A DNA stretch of 64,000 bases from Platycnemis pennipes (lineage: Eukaryota; Arthropoda; Insecta; Odonata; Platycnemididae): the NCBI GenBank assembly GCA_933228895.1, contig OW121857.1, forward strand, positions 4,650,001 through 4,714,000, given 5' to 3'. Position 1 is the first letter of the stretch. Every line of letters begins with the position of its first letter. The translations under genes and the position numbers were made by a program. Below, piece after piece: positions 1 to 12,300 of this stretch. The notes beneath the pieces are model-generated. The model was not told where the DNA came from. It made no database searches and saw only the letters and a list, made by a program, of their open reading frames with translations.

Positions 1-221
1 TTGATCATATTGAATATGAGATCGATATAATGGAATATTGATCACGTTGAATATGATTACTGTGCTTGGAAAGCTTTTGACTTCAAGGATTTTGTTACAA
101 TAGAAGTTCTTCATTGTTTTGTGATACATGTTTGCTTTCTCAAATATGATTGAAGTTGTTTAATGTTGTGAGTTGCTTCAAGCTTTGTTTTGCTTCTCAC
201 ATGAAGTATTGTATTGTTTAG

Positions 222-395
222 GTGTGATGGTCGGCAGCTGGACCAACTGAGGAATATATCCTGTGAAGTGGACTTGTACAAGCCCCTCCATGGCTCTTCG
301 TTGTTCCAAAGGGGGCAGACTCAAGTGTTCTGTACGGTCGCTCTCGACTCGCCTGATTCAGCTCTCAGGATGGATCCCGTATCAATATTGACCAG
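222..395 (+). CDS. PNPT1: PNPT1 exon A (start of second RNase PH core)
   Basis: The exon follows an AG acceptor at 220-221 and ends before a GT donor at 396. It begins with the third base of a split arginine codon and encodes the RCDGR motif that opens the second RNase PH core, then the conserved [14 protein letters not shown] stretch typical of the family. It ends two bases into a serine codon completed by the next exon. Confidence 0.93.
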
Positions 396-3300
396 GTTAG
401 CTTGCTTGAACCTTTATTTCTATGTGACTTGCACTGTGAGTGAGGAGTGAATGATACTCAGATAAATTAACGTGCAGCCCTGAAGTTAGATTTTTTCTAG
501 GGTCTCTTCCTCATTGGTCCCTATTGCTTGGACAGTGATGTTTGGAAAGAACATCATTGTCGTATCCAAGTAATATGGACCAATATGGAGGACAGCCTGG
601 AACAAATCTAACTTCTATGCTGCACTGGAGAGACCTTCTCAAGGAATATGTTGTAGTATTAAATCTGTTTTGCACTGCCCCTTTCAACTTAGCAATACTT
701 TTAAACATTTAACATTAAAAATGGTATACTTATGTAAAGGCATATGTAGCATCTTCATCCAAGTTTAAGACAACCTTTTAGAGCAAATTTTCAACTGAAA
801 ATAGCACGACTCATGGTGGATTCGAGTATGAAGTACAGCTAGGTCATGGTGTCAACATAAATTCTAGCAACTCCCACAAGAGCAATGTGGAACACTTGTA
901 GATGCCACGTTTCTCTCCACCCTTCCTCCGTTTCCTGAAAACTCCCACCTTTATCCAGTAACCCACTTGTCCTCACTGGTGCGAATGGCACCAAATGCCG
1001 GTCACCTCCCCTAAATTACTACACCACAACATGAGTTTGCTCATCGGCAGATTAGCTTGCCCATTTCAATGGACAACATGACTGGGAAAGATTATTAGTT
1101 GCTAGAGAACATCGTGTATACCAATAAACAGATTTCAATGTGGCCAAGACACTAACACAAGCCTGATTTGGGGGAATAATTTTTCTCCAGAGCATCGGAC
1201 CTCACTGTTTAAGAAATTTCGTGATGACTCAGCAAAAAAATTGCTTGTGGCCCCTTGATCAAAAAGTCAATTTGCATATTTCATGTAATTTCCAGAAATT
1301 TTGTTATTGTTTTCTTACAATGAGTATGTTTAAAATTGAGTTGTGTTATTTCAAATGTCATACTGTGGCAATGGGGTCGTTTATCATATTTTTTTATTGC
1401 CGAATATGATAGTTTGTTCAATAATAAGACCCATATTTTTCTGTTTTCTGATCCATTAATTATTTCTCGAGTTATAAGCGGCGAAAAACTGATTTTTTTT
1501 TAACCCTTTGGGAAAAGCGGGTGTGGTGCCCTCTCTGATGTACATGGACTTCGTCCGATCACAACTGAGCCCGCGAAGCTACTTTGCCTTATTGCAATGG
1601 AGGGACACAGCTGACTCTCCCAATGGGAGCGATTGCGACAGGATCTGTGCGAGCAGACCTTCCGAGAATCCCCCTCCACTCCCTTCCCTTCCCATAAGAG
1701 CAGTCAAGGACGGGAGGAAAATGACGTCAATGTTATCAAAGCAGCTTTTTCGGTGGGCGTCACCTTTTGCTTATTTTAATTTTTGATTTATGAGTGAATG
1801 GTTGTGGTTGGAAGATTAATTTTTTCACTGAAGTTCTTTTTTCGTTTCCATCTAATGATTTCGTGCACAAAATTGCGATTTCGGTTCCAAGTAAACTCAT
1901 TGTCTCCAAGAAAAGCAGAGGAAAAAATAAGTATGCTCAATTACTGCTATGATAATGTTAAATTCGGTCATTTCCTTTAAAGATAACTCCAGAGTGAGGA
2001 ATCATCTTAGAGCCAGGGTCGACTGAGACTCGGGTGAATAAAGTACATCGGTGACTTACAGTAGTTTCTCTTTGTGAAACTCGGACTAGGGCTTCCTTTG
2101 ATATAATTTTCCCATTTCATCTATAGAGTAAGTTATCAAAATTTTGCTATAATTTTATTATGGTGAGATTAATTTGAAGAGCATTCATAGGAAAGAATTG
2201 GTTTAGATTGCCTGCCCAGGGAAGGAGGCTATTGAGGCATCTGCATCGAAGGTGGTAAGAATTGAAGGAAACCAATGCTTCTTCCATCTGCTTGTCTCTT
2301 TCATTTTGTGTCAAGTTTGATTAGCCATCACCTCTTTGTGTCCTCAGTGGCTTGAAGGAGAAAAACTTCTTTCTGCACTATGAATTCCCTCCGTATGCAG
2401 TCAAGGAGATAGGGCGCTCAGGCCCCATCGGGAGACGCGAATTGGGTCACGGAGCACTGGCCGAGAAGGGTTTACGTGCAATTGTGCCGGATGACTACCC
2501 TTTCACAATAAGGCTGACGTCTGAAGTACTCGAATCAAATGGTGTGTATTTCATGGAGCTCAGGGTTTTGGCTTCAACAATCTTATCTGTGGTGTGTACT
2601 GTCTAAGTGTCTTACGTACAGTATGGTGATTGCTTTTTCTGCTAACGACTGTTTTCAAAGGTTCATCGTCGATGGCCTCTGTGTGTGGGGGTAGCTTAGC
2701 TTTAATGGATGCAGGAGTTCCTGTGTCATCTCCAGCGGCAGGTGTAGCAATGGGCCTTGTTACTTGTTACCAAGGGAATGATTCCAAGCACATTGAAGAT
2801 TATAGGATATTGACTGATATACTGGTGAGCAGTTACACTCCATGAGGAGGTGTTCAACTTTTTACCTTGCACCCTCACATCAGAGGTTGGAGAAAGATAT
2901 TCCATATATCCCTCCTTAAATACTTTCAAGCATGCGTCAGTTATGCAAGTTTCATCAGAGATTCATTGCTGGATTGAGATAATAAGTGTGCCAATCATGT
3001 GATCTATTGTGACATTCTTGCTAAAGATGATAATTTTTTTACTTTGTCATTATTAGATGCTTTGAATGTAATATGATGAAATGCAGTAGCTGGTTACTCA
3101 TCATTTATTGAAGATGATATAAATAGTGTTATGGACTTGGCATTTTCAATTTCCACATTCACGAGAAATTGGTTGATTTATCTACCACAGCTGTAAAAAA
3201 ACCCTAACCAATATATATTTGTCCAATTTCTTGGGCAAAGGCATTCACTGGGGTTCTCAAAGAATAATCTCATGTAAATAATGTTATTATTCAAAGTACG

Positions 3301-6300
3301 TTCATCCTACAACTTAAATGTTTATTGCAGTTTAAGACTATTACAATCATTATCAATGTACAATCAATAAGCAAAGATACGAAAACAAACAAATGAACAT
3401 CGAAATTATACTAACATCAGCTGCAAGCGGTGTAAATAAATATGACCAAGAATCATTATCTTGTCACATCATCATGATATTGTTACACTTTCTCTTGACA
3501 AGAATGGTTCTCGGCAAACTGAACATAAATAAAATTAATCTTCTTTCATTGAAAGTATGAATACAAATAACACATTATAATAAATACGAACAATATTAAT
3601 TAATGGAAAAAACTTTATTTCAATGAACTGACATAAAAACTTCAACAAAGATGCATAGAACCTTAATCTTATAATATGATGAACATATATATGTATAAAA
3701 ATTAATGTCAAGAAATTACATATCCTTTTCTTTCTAACCAAGCCTAATAGCTAATTCCTTGGCACGTATTCCCGATAATGCCTTAGTAAAATCATCAGCA
3801 ACATTATCCCTTGATGGAACATAAACTAATTTCACCTCCCCATTTCCATTATTTTCCTGCAATGCACATTTTATAGTATCCCATAGTTGGGAAAATTAAC
3901 TGATGAGAGTTAAAGTTAATCTCTGTAAAAAGTAACTAGTTAAAGTTAAAACTTACTTTTCCAGTTACTTTGGCAACCTGGATGCTGTGGTGATAGAGGC
4001 ATTGTTGTTGGTTTTTTGTTTTGACAAACAAAGCGAACACTGAAAACTGTCATTGCGGTTTCTTCCATCCGTATCCATTTGTTTTAAAATATTCGAATTG
4101 GGGATTTTTATTGTAATTCCATTTAGTGTCCTGAGGGTTTGTTGGTCGGGTTTCCTATAGTGTCTGGTGATTGGGTTCGGCGATTTTTCTGAGGTGGGGC
4201 TCCAATTTGGGGATTTTCAAGTTGTCGTGAATGTAAGAATATCTGACGAACTATGGTGCGTCTGTAATTTGCCTCAAAAGATTGTTCTGAGCAGTAGAGA
4301 GTGCTTTAAGGTTAGTTTTGAAATCGATCCCCACATTTCGATGTGAAGTATCCCTACACAACTGTAAAATTGCAGTGGAAACGGCTTAGTTACATAGATT
4401 TACAGTAGATGCTGAGGATGTACCTGAGCACCTTTTCTCATGATTCACTTAGGGCTGATGTATTGCCGATGTAATGTTGCCAAGAGGCATACGTAGACTG
4501 GTGCATTGTAACAGGTACGTTAGTTTGAATGAACCCCTCCCCCTCGTTATCCGTCATAGGTTTTTAGGCGACACTTCTTTCTCGGCTTCGACTATGTAGT
4601 ATTGACGACATGATGTCACCAAGTAAGGCATACGAGCCCTCCAGGACATTGTCTTTGCGTGGTTTCATGTTTTCTCGTCTGAGGGTGCATTCCTAAGCTT
4701 TGGCGGTCACTCCCCTCTACCCCACGTTTGTTTGGATGCATTCGCCATTTGACATTCGCCAAAAATTAACGAAAAAAATTAACTGAAGTTAGTTTTGTAT
4801 CAGTTAATGTGTAATTTATCAATTAAAAGTTAACTCTTCTAAAAAGTAATGATTTAATTAAGTAGTTAACTACATTTTTAAGGATTAATTTTAATCGTTA
4901 ATCCAAACTATGTAGTATCCATATGTTTATTACCCTCAGTAACAGCTCTACTCTCACTCATTAATATTTAGAGATGGATAAATTACCGTAATTTTCAATT
5001 GAGGCAAATCACTGTGGTAAATTACGGTAATTTTCGAAAACTACTGTAATTTTCCGGTAATTTTAAGTTTTGAGCTGCAAATCCTTATCAGAGGACTCAA
5101 AACAAAATCAAATAGCATTGAGATATTAATGTCGATGCTTATATCAAACATATCATGACCTTTATCTATTATAACTCATTAAAAAAATTATATGTAACGA
5201 GTTGGCAGCATCACACAATTTGTGTCTCTTTTGTCACACCATGAGAAACTTTCATTCCAAAGACATCCCTTTGCACAATGTGCATTTGTTATTTTACTCT
5301 GAATTAATCACGGACACAATGTAAACAAAGTCGTTTTAGCTATTTAATTTATAATATCACCAATTCCAATGGATTCTTTGTGAGGAAGAAATTTTCTGAA
5401 AAGGAACTTTTCTGAAAATTACCGTTTATTACGGTAATTTTCAGGGGTGTTGGTAATTTACGAAAAATACCGCGGTAATTTACCGAGTTGCCCATCTCTT
5501 TCCACATTGTACTATATTATTATTGGCATGAATGTAAGTTGGTACATATATTAAATAATTCATGTTCAATTCCATGAACAACCTTAGGAGCCAAAGTACC
5601 TCACTGCCTTATCCATTGCGATAAATTCTGCTTCCCAGCTATGCTTCCTAGCTATGATCTGCTGCTTCCTGGTCTTCCAGATAACAGTCCCGTGTGATAG
5701 CTTCACTACAAAACCACTCCAAGACTTGTTATCAGCTTTGCCCCAGTTTGCATCGCAGTTTACTTCTACAGGTCTCCCTGTTCTATGAAAATGCAATTTG
5801 TACTCCTTGGTCTGCATGACGTATCTCAGTAAACGCCTAACATATGGGTTATTATTAAATTGACTTAGGTAACAGGCATGGAACATAGTATCAGGCCTTG
5901 TAGTATTTACAATATAAAGTAAACTTCCTATTGCTTTGCTGTATAAACTGCTATCAAAACTTCGAAATCTTCATCCACATTTGACTTTCTAATAGATTTC
6001 TGTGGCAACTCTAAGGGTACATTTACTTCCCTTGTATCTTCAGTTAATCCAAAATTCTTCAATACAGATTTAATGTAAGTAACCTGTTCGATAGCAATAC
6101 AATAGCCTTCCTTCCTTGTTACAGAAATTGACAAAAATTAAATATTGGTCCCAGAAACTTATGTGCTAGTGTCTACTTAATTTGTCTTTTGTCTCTGAGA
6201 TTCAATCCTTTGTACCAACCATTATGACATCATCAACATATACTCCCACAATTAAGGTCCTTTCCTGGTTGAAGTACAAACATGGATCCCCTTTTCCCCT

Positions 6301-9300
6301 AATTAGCCTAAAAGTATAGAATTGAAACATTCATTCCAATCTTTACCTGACTGGTGTAATCCATAAAGGCTCCTCTGAAGTTTGCACACATAATTTTCCT
6401 TGTCTCCCTGTACAAAATAGCCAGGTTGCTCCATGCACACAATTTCCTTTAACTTACTTTTTAAGTACACCGAATTTACATCAATATGTTCAATATGTTA
6501 CTTTTTCTCTACTGCAATGGCTATTAAAATTCTAATAACTTTCTTACAGATAACTGGACTGTATATATCTCCATAGTCAACTCCAGGAATTTGTGGAAAT
6601 CCTTGAGTCACCAATCTTGCCTTTAACTTCTCTACTTCACCATACTGATTACGCCTCAACACGAATACCCTTCTACAACCTAGTATTACATTTCCTGCCT
6701 CTGGTCTTTTAACAATTGCCCAAGCATCATGGTCTATTAGACTCTTCATTTCTAATTTCATAGCTTTCTCCCACTCGTCTGAGTCCTCACTTGACAAAGC
6801 TTCAAACACATTTTTAGGAGGTTTTTCACATTGAACAAAATTACAACATTTGCATGGAGTCTTAGGAATTCTACTTCTAGAACTTTTCCTTGGACTATTT
6901 CCCATGTCACTCTCTTAAGTTTACTTCCCCTGTTTCTGGGATTGCTTCTTCCTGGGCAACATCCTTATTTGAATCAACATCTCTCATTTCTTCCCCTGCT
7001 TCATTAGCTCCTACATATTTTTCATTGTCATCTTCAACATTTACAATCATAAACAAGGGACTCTCATTAAAATTTTCCTTCCAGTTGCCCCTTATTTTAA
7101 ATGGAAGAGTCTCCTCAAAATTAACACTATTAGCAACAATTATTTTCTGTCTTGATATGTACTCCACAATCTGTATCCTTTTACATGACACGTAAAACCT
7201 AGAAATGCACACTCTTCAGCCCTGGAATCAAACTAATTCCCTTTATCATACACCCAAGCCCTACATCCAAATACATTCATTTGATTGCAGTCTTGAAAAG
7301 TCAGTTGCCTACCCATCCACAACTCAAAGGGAATTTTATAATCTATTGCTGAGTTAGGACTTCTATTTCTCTCAAAACATGGATAATTTACTGCTTCTGC
7401 CCAAAACCATTTGGGCATTTCAGCTTGAATTAACATACAGTAGAACCTCTTTTTTACGAACCTCTAATTTACGAAATGACACCAATTTACGAACCATTCC
7501 GCCGGTCCCGATCTTTGTATATAGGAAAACCATGTAAAATGACCTCTATTTTACAAAACCTCGATTTTATTGATTTACGAAGTGAGAGACCGGTCCCTAG
7601 GAGAGATTGACCTCTGTTTTACAAAGTTTTTGAAAGGATTTTGTAGCACTGAACTCAGTACAATGGAATAACGATCGCTGTATACCGCGACAGGAGCAGC
7701 TGAAGCCAGATAGGTCATGTTGAGAGGGCCCTCGGTCCAAGTATTTCAAATGGGAAAATGTGGAAAAATCGATTCAGCATAGTGCTTTTTGAAGTGCTTA
7801 AACTGCAGCAAAAATCCCAGAGACTGATCATCCAAATCGCAATTCAATCCTAATTATATGATCCAAGGAAAAAATGTTCAAAGACGCATGGCACGACGCC
7901 TACTTCTCGAAAACAATGCCCCAGTTCATAAAATAATCGGATTAGTGCTTGGTAATTTCTATTCCTTTTCTATCATTTTGTGTATTGTGAATACCTAACT
8001 CGTCATCACAAAGGATCCATATTTTCTCTGGAATTATTTAAAATTAGCTTTAAGGTAGCCGCCGCAACCCCAATTCAGAACTTACTTCAGCCTTTCACAT
8101 GAAAATGGAAGTTCTTTGCTGCCGCTGTCGTGGAGCTTAGTTTCATTAAAAAATACTAATTTTGCAATAATAAATTACTTATATTCAAATATTGATGCAA
8201 TTTGAGTATTTAATTTTTCATTTGAAGTGTTTTACGTCGTTAGGTAAGAATTCGCGATCGCTTTCTGTAGCCGCGAGTAAATAGTTCTTGCAAGTCGCCG
8301 CTAAATGTCAGCACTGTAGAATGCATCTTAAAAAAGAGGGAATTTCAAATTTACTCAAGTGAACTTCTAAAATTGACTTAAATTAGCTGCGAAATATTAT
8401 TAAATGTATTTCAAACGATACGCTTTCTTCAAAAAAGGAATTTTCTGGTCTTTTCATGGAAATATACTGGGTCAGTTGGAACTTTGTTTTGAAATTTCCT
8501 AGTTAAAATGTATCCCTGGCTTTCCCATGTTAAAATGGCTTCTTTAAACACAAATCGACTAGCACTAAATATACCCCTTTCGTTAATTAATGCATAACTG
8601 CTTATGCTTAATATACTCGGCAGGATGAGTTAATTCTCTTATTCCCCTTATTTTGAGATTTACCAATCAGCTACAAGAACTTAATTCAGTTGCAGCAGCC
8701 AAGTTCATACCATTGTAAATTTATAGAAAAATATTCACCTGTTTTTTTTTAATTCATGGCTGTTTCATTCTCTTTTACTAAAGTGAGTCTCCTAGCCTTA
8801 GGAAAAATGCCTATGCTATACAGCGAATCAATACAATTGAGGTGTAATTTTTAAATCCTTTCAATTTGATGTAGATACACTGCACACAGAAAATAACGTA
8901 ATATCTGTTGTTTTTTCCCAGAATGAGCAGATGACTATTATTTGTTATAGTAATTAGTTTGATTTCAAGAGCAGTTTGATTGCCAGAGCATGGGAGTGTC
9001 ACCGCAAAAACTATTTCCTACTGTTGGAGATCAGCTGGTTTTGGTGACACATCAGTTCCGGAGACAGAGGAGTTAGTGGAAGATAACCTCCAATTTACAA
9101 ACCCTCTGATTTACAAAGCTCAAATTTTTGGGTCCCTTCAACTTCGTAAAATAGAGGTTCTACTGTACTCCTTGCCATTTCAGTCACAGTTGTATCCTGC
9201 CTTTCTGCTATTCCATTTTGTTCTGGCCATTGGGGAACAGTAAGTCTTTGCACAATACCAGGTTTACTCGTCCAATGCTTCATATTGGTACTGACATACT

Positions 9301-12300
9301 CCCCATCTGTATCAATTTGAAAAGCCTTTAGTTTAAGGTCTAAGCCTTTCTCTATCTTAATTTTCTGCATTTTGGAAAACACTTCATCTTTATGTTTGAG
9401 AAACTGGACAGTCAAATATCTAGAGAAATCATCAGTAAACATAAGTAAATATGTGGTACTACCAACAGGCTTAGGCTTTACTTTACCCATGACATCAGTA
9501 TGGACTAATTCTAATGGCTGATAGCATACTCTGAAGCTTTTCTTTGAGAAACCTCTCCGTGTCATCTTGCCCAATATACAAGCAGAGCACTCCTCATTCT
9601 TCCAATGGCTTCCTTGTGAAGGTGACCCATCCTCTTGTACTTGCTCAGTTACTGATGGATATCCTTGAATATGCCTGGAACATTCGCTTGGCTCAGTCTC
9701 TAGAACGTACAGCTCTTCCACAGGATAGGCTTTTTCTTCTGCTTCTGCATAGGCTGCCTTTGATTTTGCTCTTAATGCTCTTATCTGCTTCAGCAACTTC
9801 CCAGCATTCTCTACTCATGTGCCCCCATTTTCCACATGAAAAGCATTTCACCATGCTTCTATTTCTTTCCTTTGAAACGGAATCTCCACTGTTCCAGGGG
9901 ATGTTATTCTGACTTAACTTTTCAGGTTGATTCCTACCTCGATCTCTTGAGTAACCTTGCTTCCCTTTAAACATTGCAAAAGCTGCTGCTACTTCATTCT
10001 CACCATCAATTTCCTTTCTAATAGCTTCACTCATTCTATTTTCTTCGAGGTAGAGGTGATTTTTTACTTGTCTTATGGTTAGATTTTTGGCATACTCCAT
10101 CTCTTGGTATCCCTTAAAATCATCATATTTTGGTGGTGGTAGGCTAGCCACCATCATCGTTGCTGCTTGGTTATCTGAGATCTAAAATCCTCCTTCCCAT
10201 AATCTTCTTACCATGGTTTGTAAGTCCATGGCATAATCAATCATCGGCATCTCTAGTTAAATGAATGACTCCCATCTTTTCAGTACAGAGCAAAACGTTA
10301 ATGTTGACATTTCAGTATGTATGTCTTGCAGTGCCTGCATCATATTTTTGGCTCTTGCTTCCTCACATAAATCTTCAATATACTCTCTCCCAACATATTT
10401 CAGCTAGTATGCTCTAGTTCATCGGTTAGTTCTTGCTTGGTCATCGTTTAATTTTTCTGTGTCATCGTAGCCCGGATTTATCGCAATCTTGCAGTTCTTC
10501 TCCACCATATCTGCTACGGCTATTGCCTTCCACTGATAATAATTATCTTTAGTTAATGTCATAGCTATATTGGTAAAGTATTATGTACCTGCCATATTTC
10601 TCGTTCGTCTTCAGGGAACCGGCATAAATTACTTCAGGAAACTCTTCAAAAACACCTTGGGTCGAAGGTCTTCGTCTTCTAACTTTGTCGTATGCAGACT
10701 TCAGACTTTGTATCTATGCGTCAATCATTCCACATCCTGGGCCCATAACCTTTTATTATTCAAAGTACATTCCTCTTACAACCTAAATGTCTCTTGCAGT
10801 TTAAGACTTTATTACAATCATTATCAATCAACAATCAGCAGGCAAAGATACGAAAACAAACAAAATAACATCAAAATTATACAAACATCAGCTGTAAGTG
10901 CTGCAAATGAATATTACCGAGAATCATTACCTTGTAACATCATCCAGATATCTTTGCAAATAATTGTTGATGCATGTGAAAATGATGGTAGTTTTATGGT
11001 TAACTCAATGATTAATCCCATGTAAATGATTGCAAATGATGGTAGTTTTATGATTTGAGAAACTGAGTGTATTGTCACATGAGAGTATCGAAGGATTTAT
11101 TCCTTTCCTTGTTGATAGCATATTTTGCTTGTGTGAGGAAAGACTCTTTGGATATAACTGCTGATACAAGATATAATTAGATATGTCAATACCATATTAC
11201 ATATCAAGGGAATGAGAATGCTTCAGTGAAGAGTTCTTATCTAAAAAATATGCCATTATGCAATGGAGAATTTTGATTTGAATATTCTATGTGGCATGTG
11301 ACCTCCACGTATTAGATGTTCTGAAATTTTCAGATGAATATTTTATTTTGCTCCATGCTAGGGGATAGAGGATTACATGGGAGACATGGACTTCAAATTT
11401 GCAGGGACTAAGAAAGGGGCCACTGCCATTCAAGTGGACGTCAAGATCCCTGGGCTGCCCCTGAAAATAGTCATGGAGACAATCCTGAAAGCTACGGATG
11501 CAAAGTCACGGATAATTGATATAATGAGTGAAACTCTGAAGGAACCAAGGTGATGATGCATTTTGGTGAAGTATCTTAAAGGAAAACATTGTGTCTATTC
11601 TATTGATTGAAATACAGTCAAGCCTAGAGTTGGGTAAATTACGGTGATTTTCAATTGAGGTAAATTACCGTGGTAAATTATGGTAATTTTCGAAAATTAC
11701 CGTCATTTTCTGGTAATTTTAAGTTTTGAGCTGCAAATCCTTATCAGAGGATTCAAAACAAAATCAAATAGCATTGACATATTAATGCCGATGCCTATAT
11801 CAAAGATATCACGATGTTTATCCATTATAACTCATTAAAAAAATTATATTTAACGAGTTGGCAGCAACATGCAATTTGCCTCTCTTTTGTCACGCAATGA
11901 GAAATTTTCGTTCCAAAGACATACCTCTGCACAATGTGCATTTGTTATTTTACTCTGAATTAATCACGGACACAATGTAAACAAAATCGTTTTAGCTTCT
12001 TAATTTATAATATTACCCATTCCAATGGTTTCTTTGTGAGGAAGAAATCTTCTGATAAAGAACTTTTCTGAAAGTTGCAGTTTATTACGGTAATTTTCAG
12101 GGGTGTTGGTAATTTACGAAAAATACCACGGCAATTTACCGAGGTGCCCATCTCTAGTCAAAAGCCCATGTGTAATGAAGTCGAGGGGGCCAAGCATCTA
12201 CTTTGGTAAATGTGGTCCAGTTTATCTGAGCCTTATTTTGAAGTGAATTTTGTGATGTTAAAGTTAATTGATTAACCTGTTGAAGTTAACGAGAGGAAAC

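Larger units (their letters stand above)
396..2347 (+). other. PNPT1 intron 1
   Basis: Besides the SINE fragment and the MITE copy, 396-900 and 1902-2347 show only AT-rich intronic sequence with no supported gene. Confidence 0.8.
3282..10958 (-). mobile_element. Copia-type LTR retrotransposon with nested insertions
   Basis: Two roughly 206-bp LTRs (3282-3487 and 10751-10958) flank a minus-strand gag-pol region, and both outer flanks carry AATAA (3277-3281 and 10959-10963), a 5-bp target duplication. Domain order gag, integrase, reverse transcriptase, RNase H is that of the copia group. The element has stops and frameshifts, lacks a visible protease, and is interrupted by three DNA elements (3882-4912, 4970-5499, 7438-9165). 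Without them it would be about 4.4 kb. It fills most of PNPT1 intron 3, antisense to the gene. Confidence 0.93.

Noticed and set aside
1508..1786. Open frames in the MITE copies (also at 13052-13457 and 27386-27732) with similar peptides
   Set aside because: The peptide similarity follows from the shared repeat DNA. Frames differ in start and end between copies and the inverted half of the composite does not keep them.
6890..7195. 101-codon + strand open frame
   Set aside because: Antisense to the copia pol spacer between integrase and reverse transcriptase.
10570..11025. 151-codon + strand open frame
   Set aside because: It overlaps the copia primer site and 5' LTR and has no protein similarity; an LTR artefact.
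3274..11040. Longer target duplication suggested by CATGTAAAT near 3271 and 11019
   Set aside because: The similarity is partial and 60 bp outside the right LTR; the AATAA pair directly abuts TG and CA at both LTR ends.
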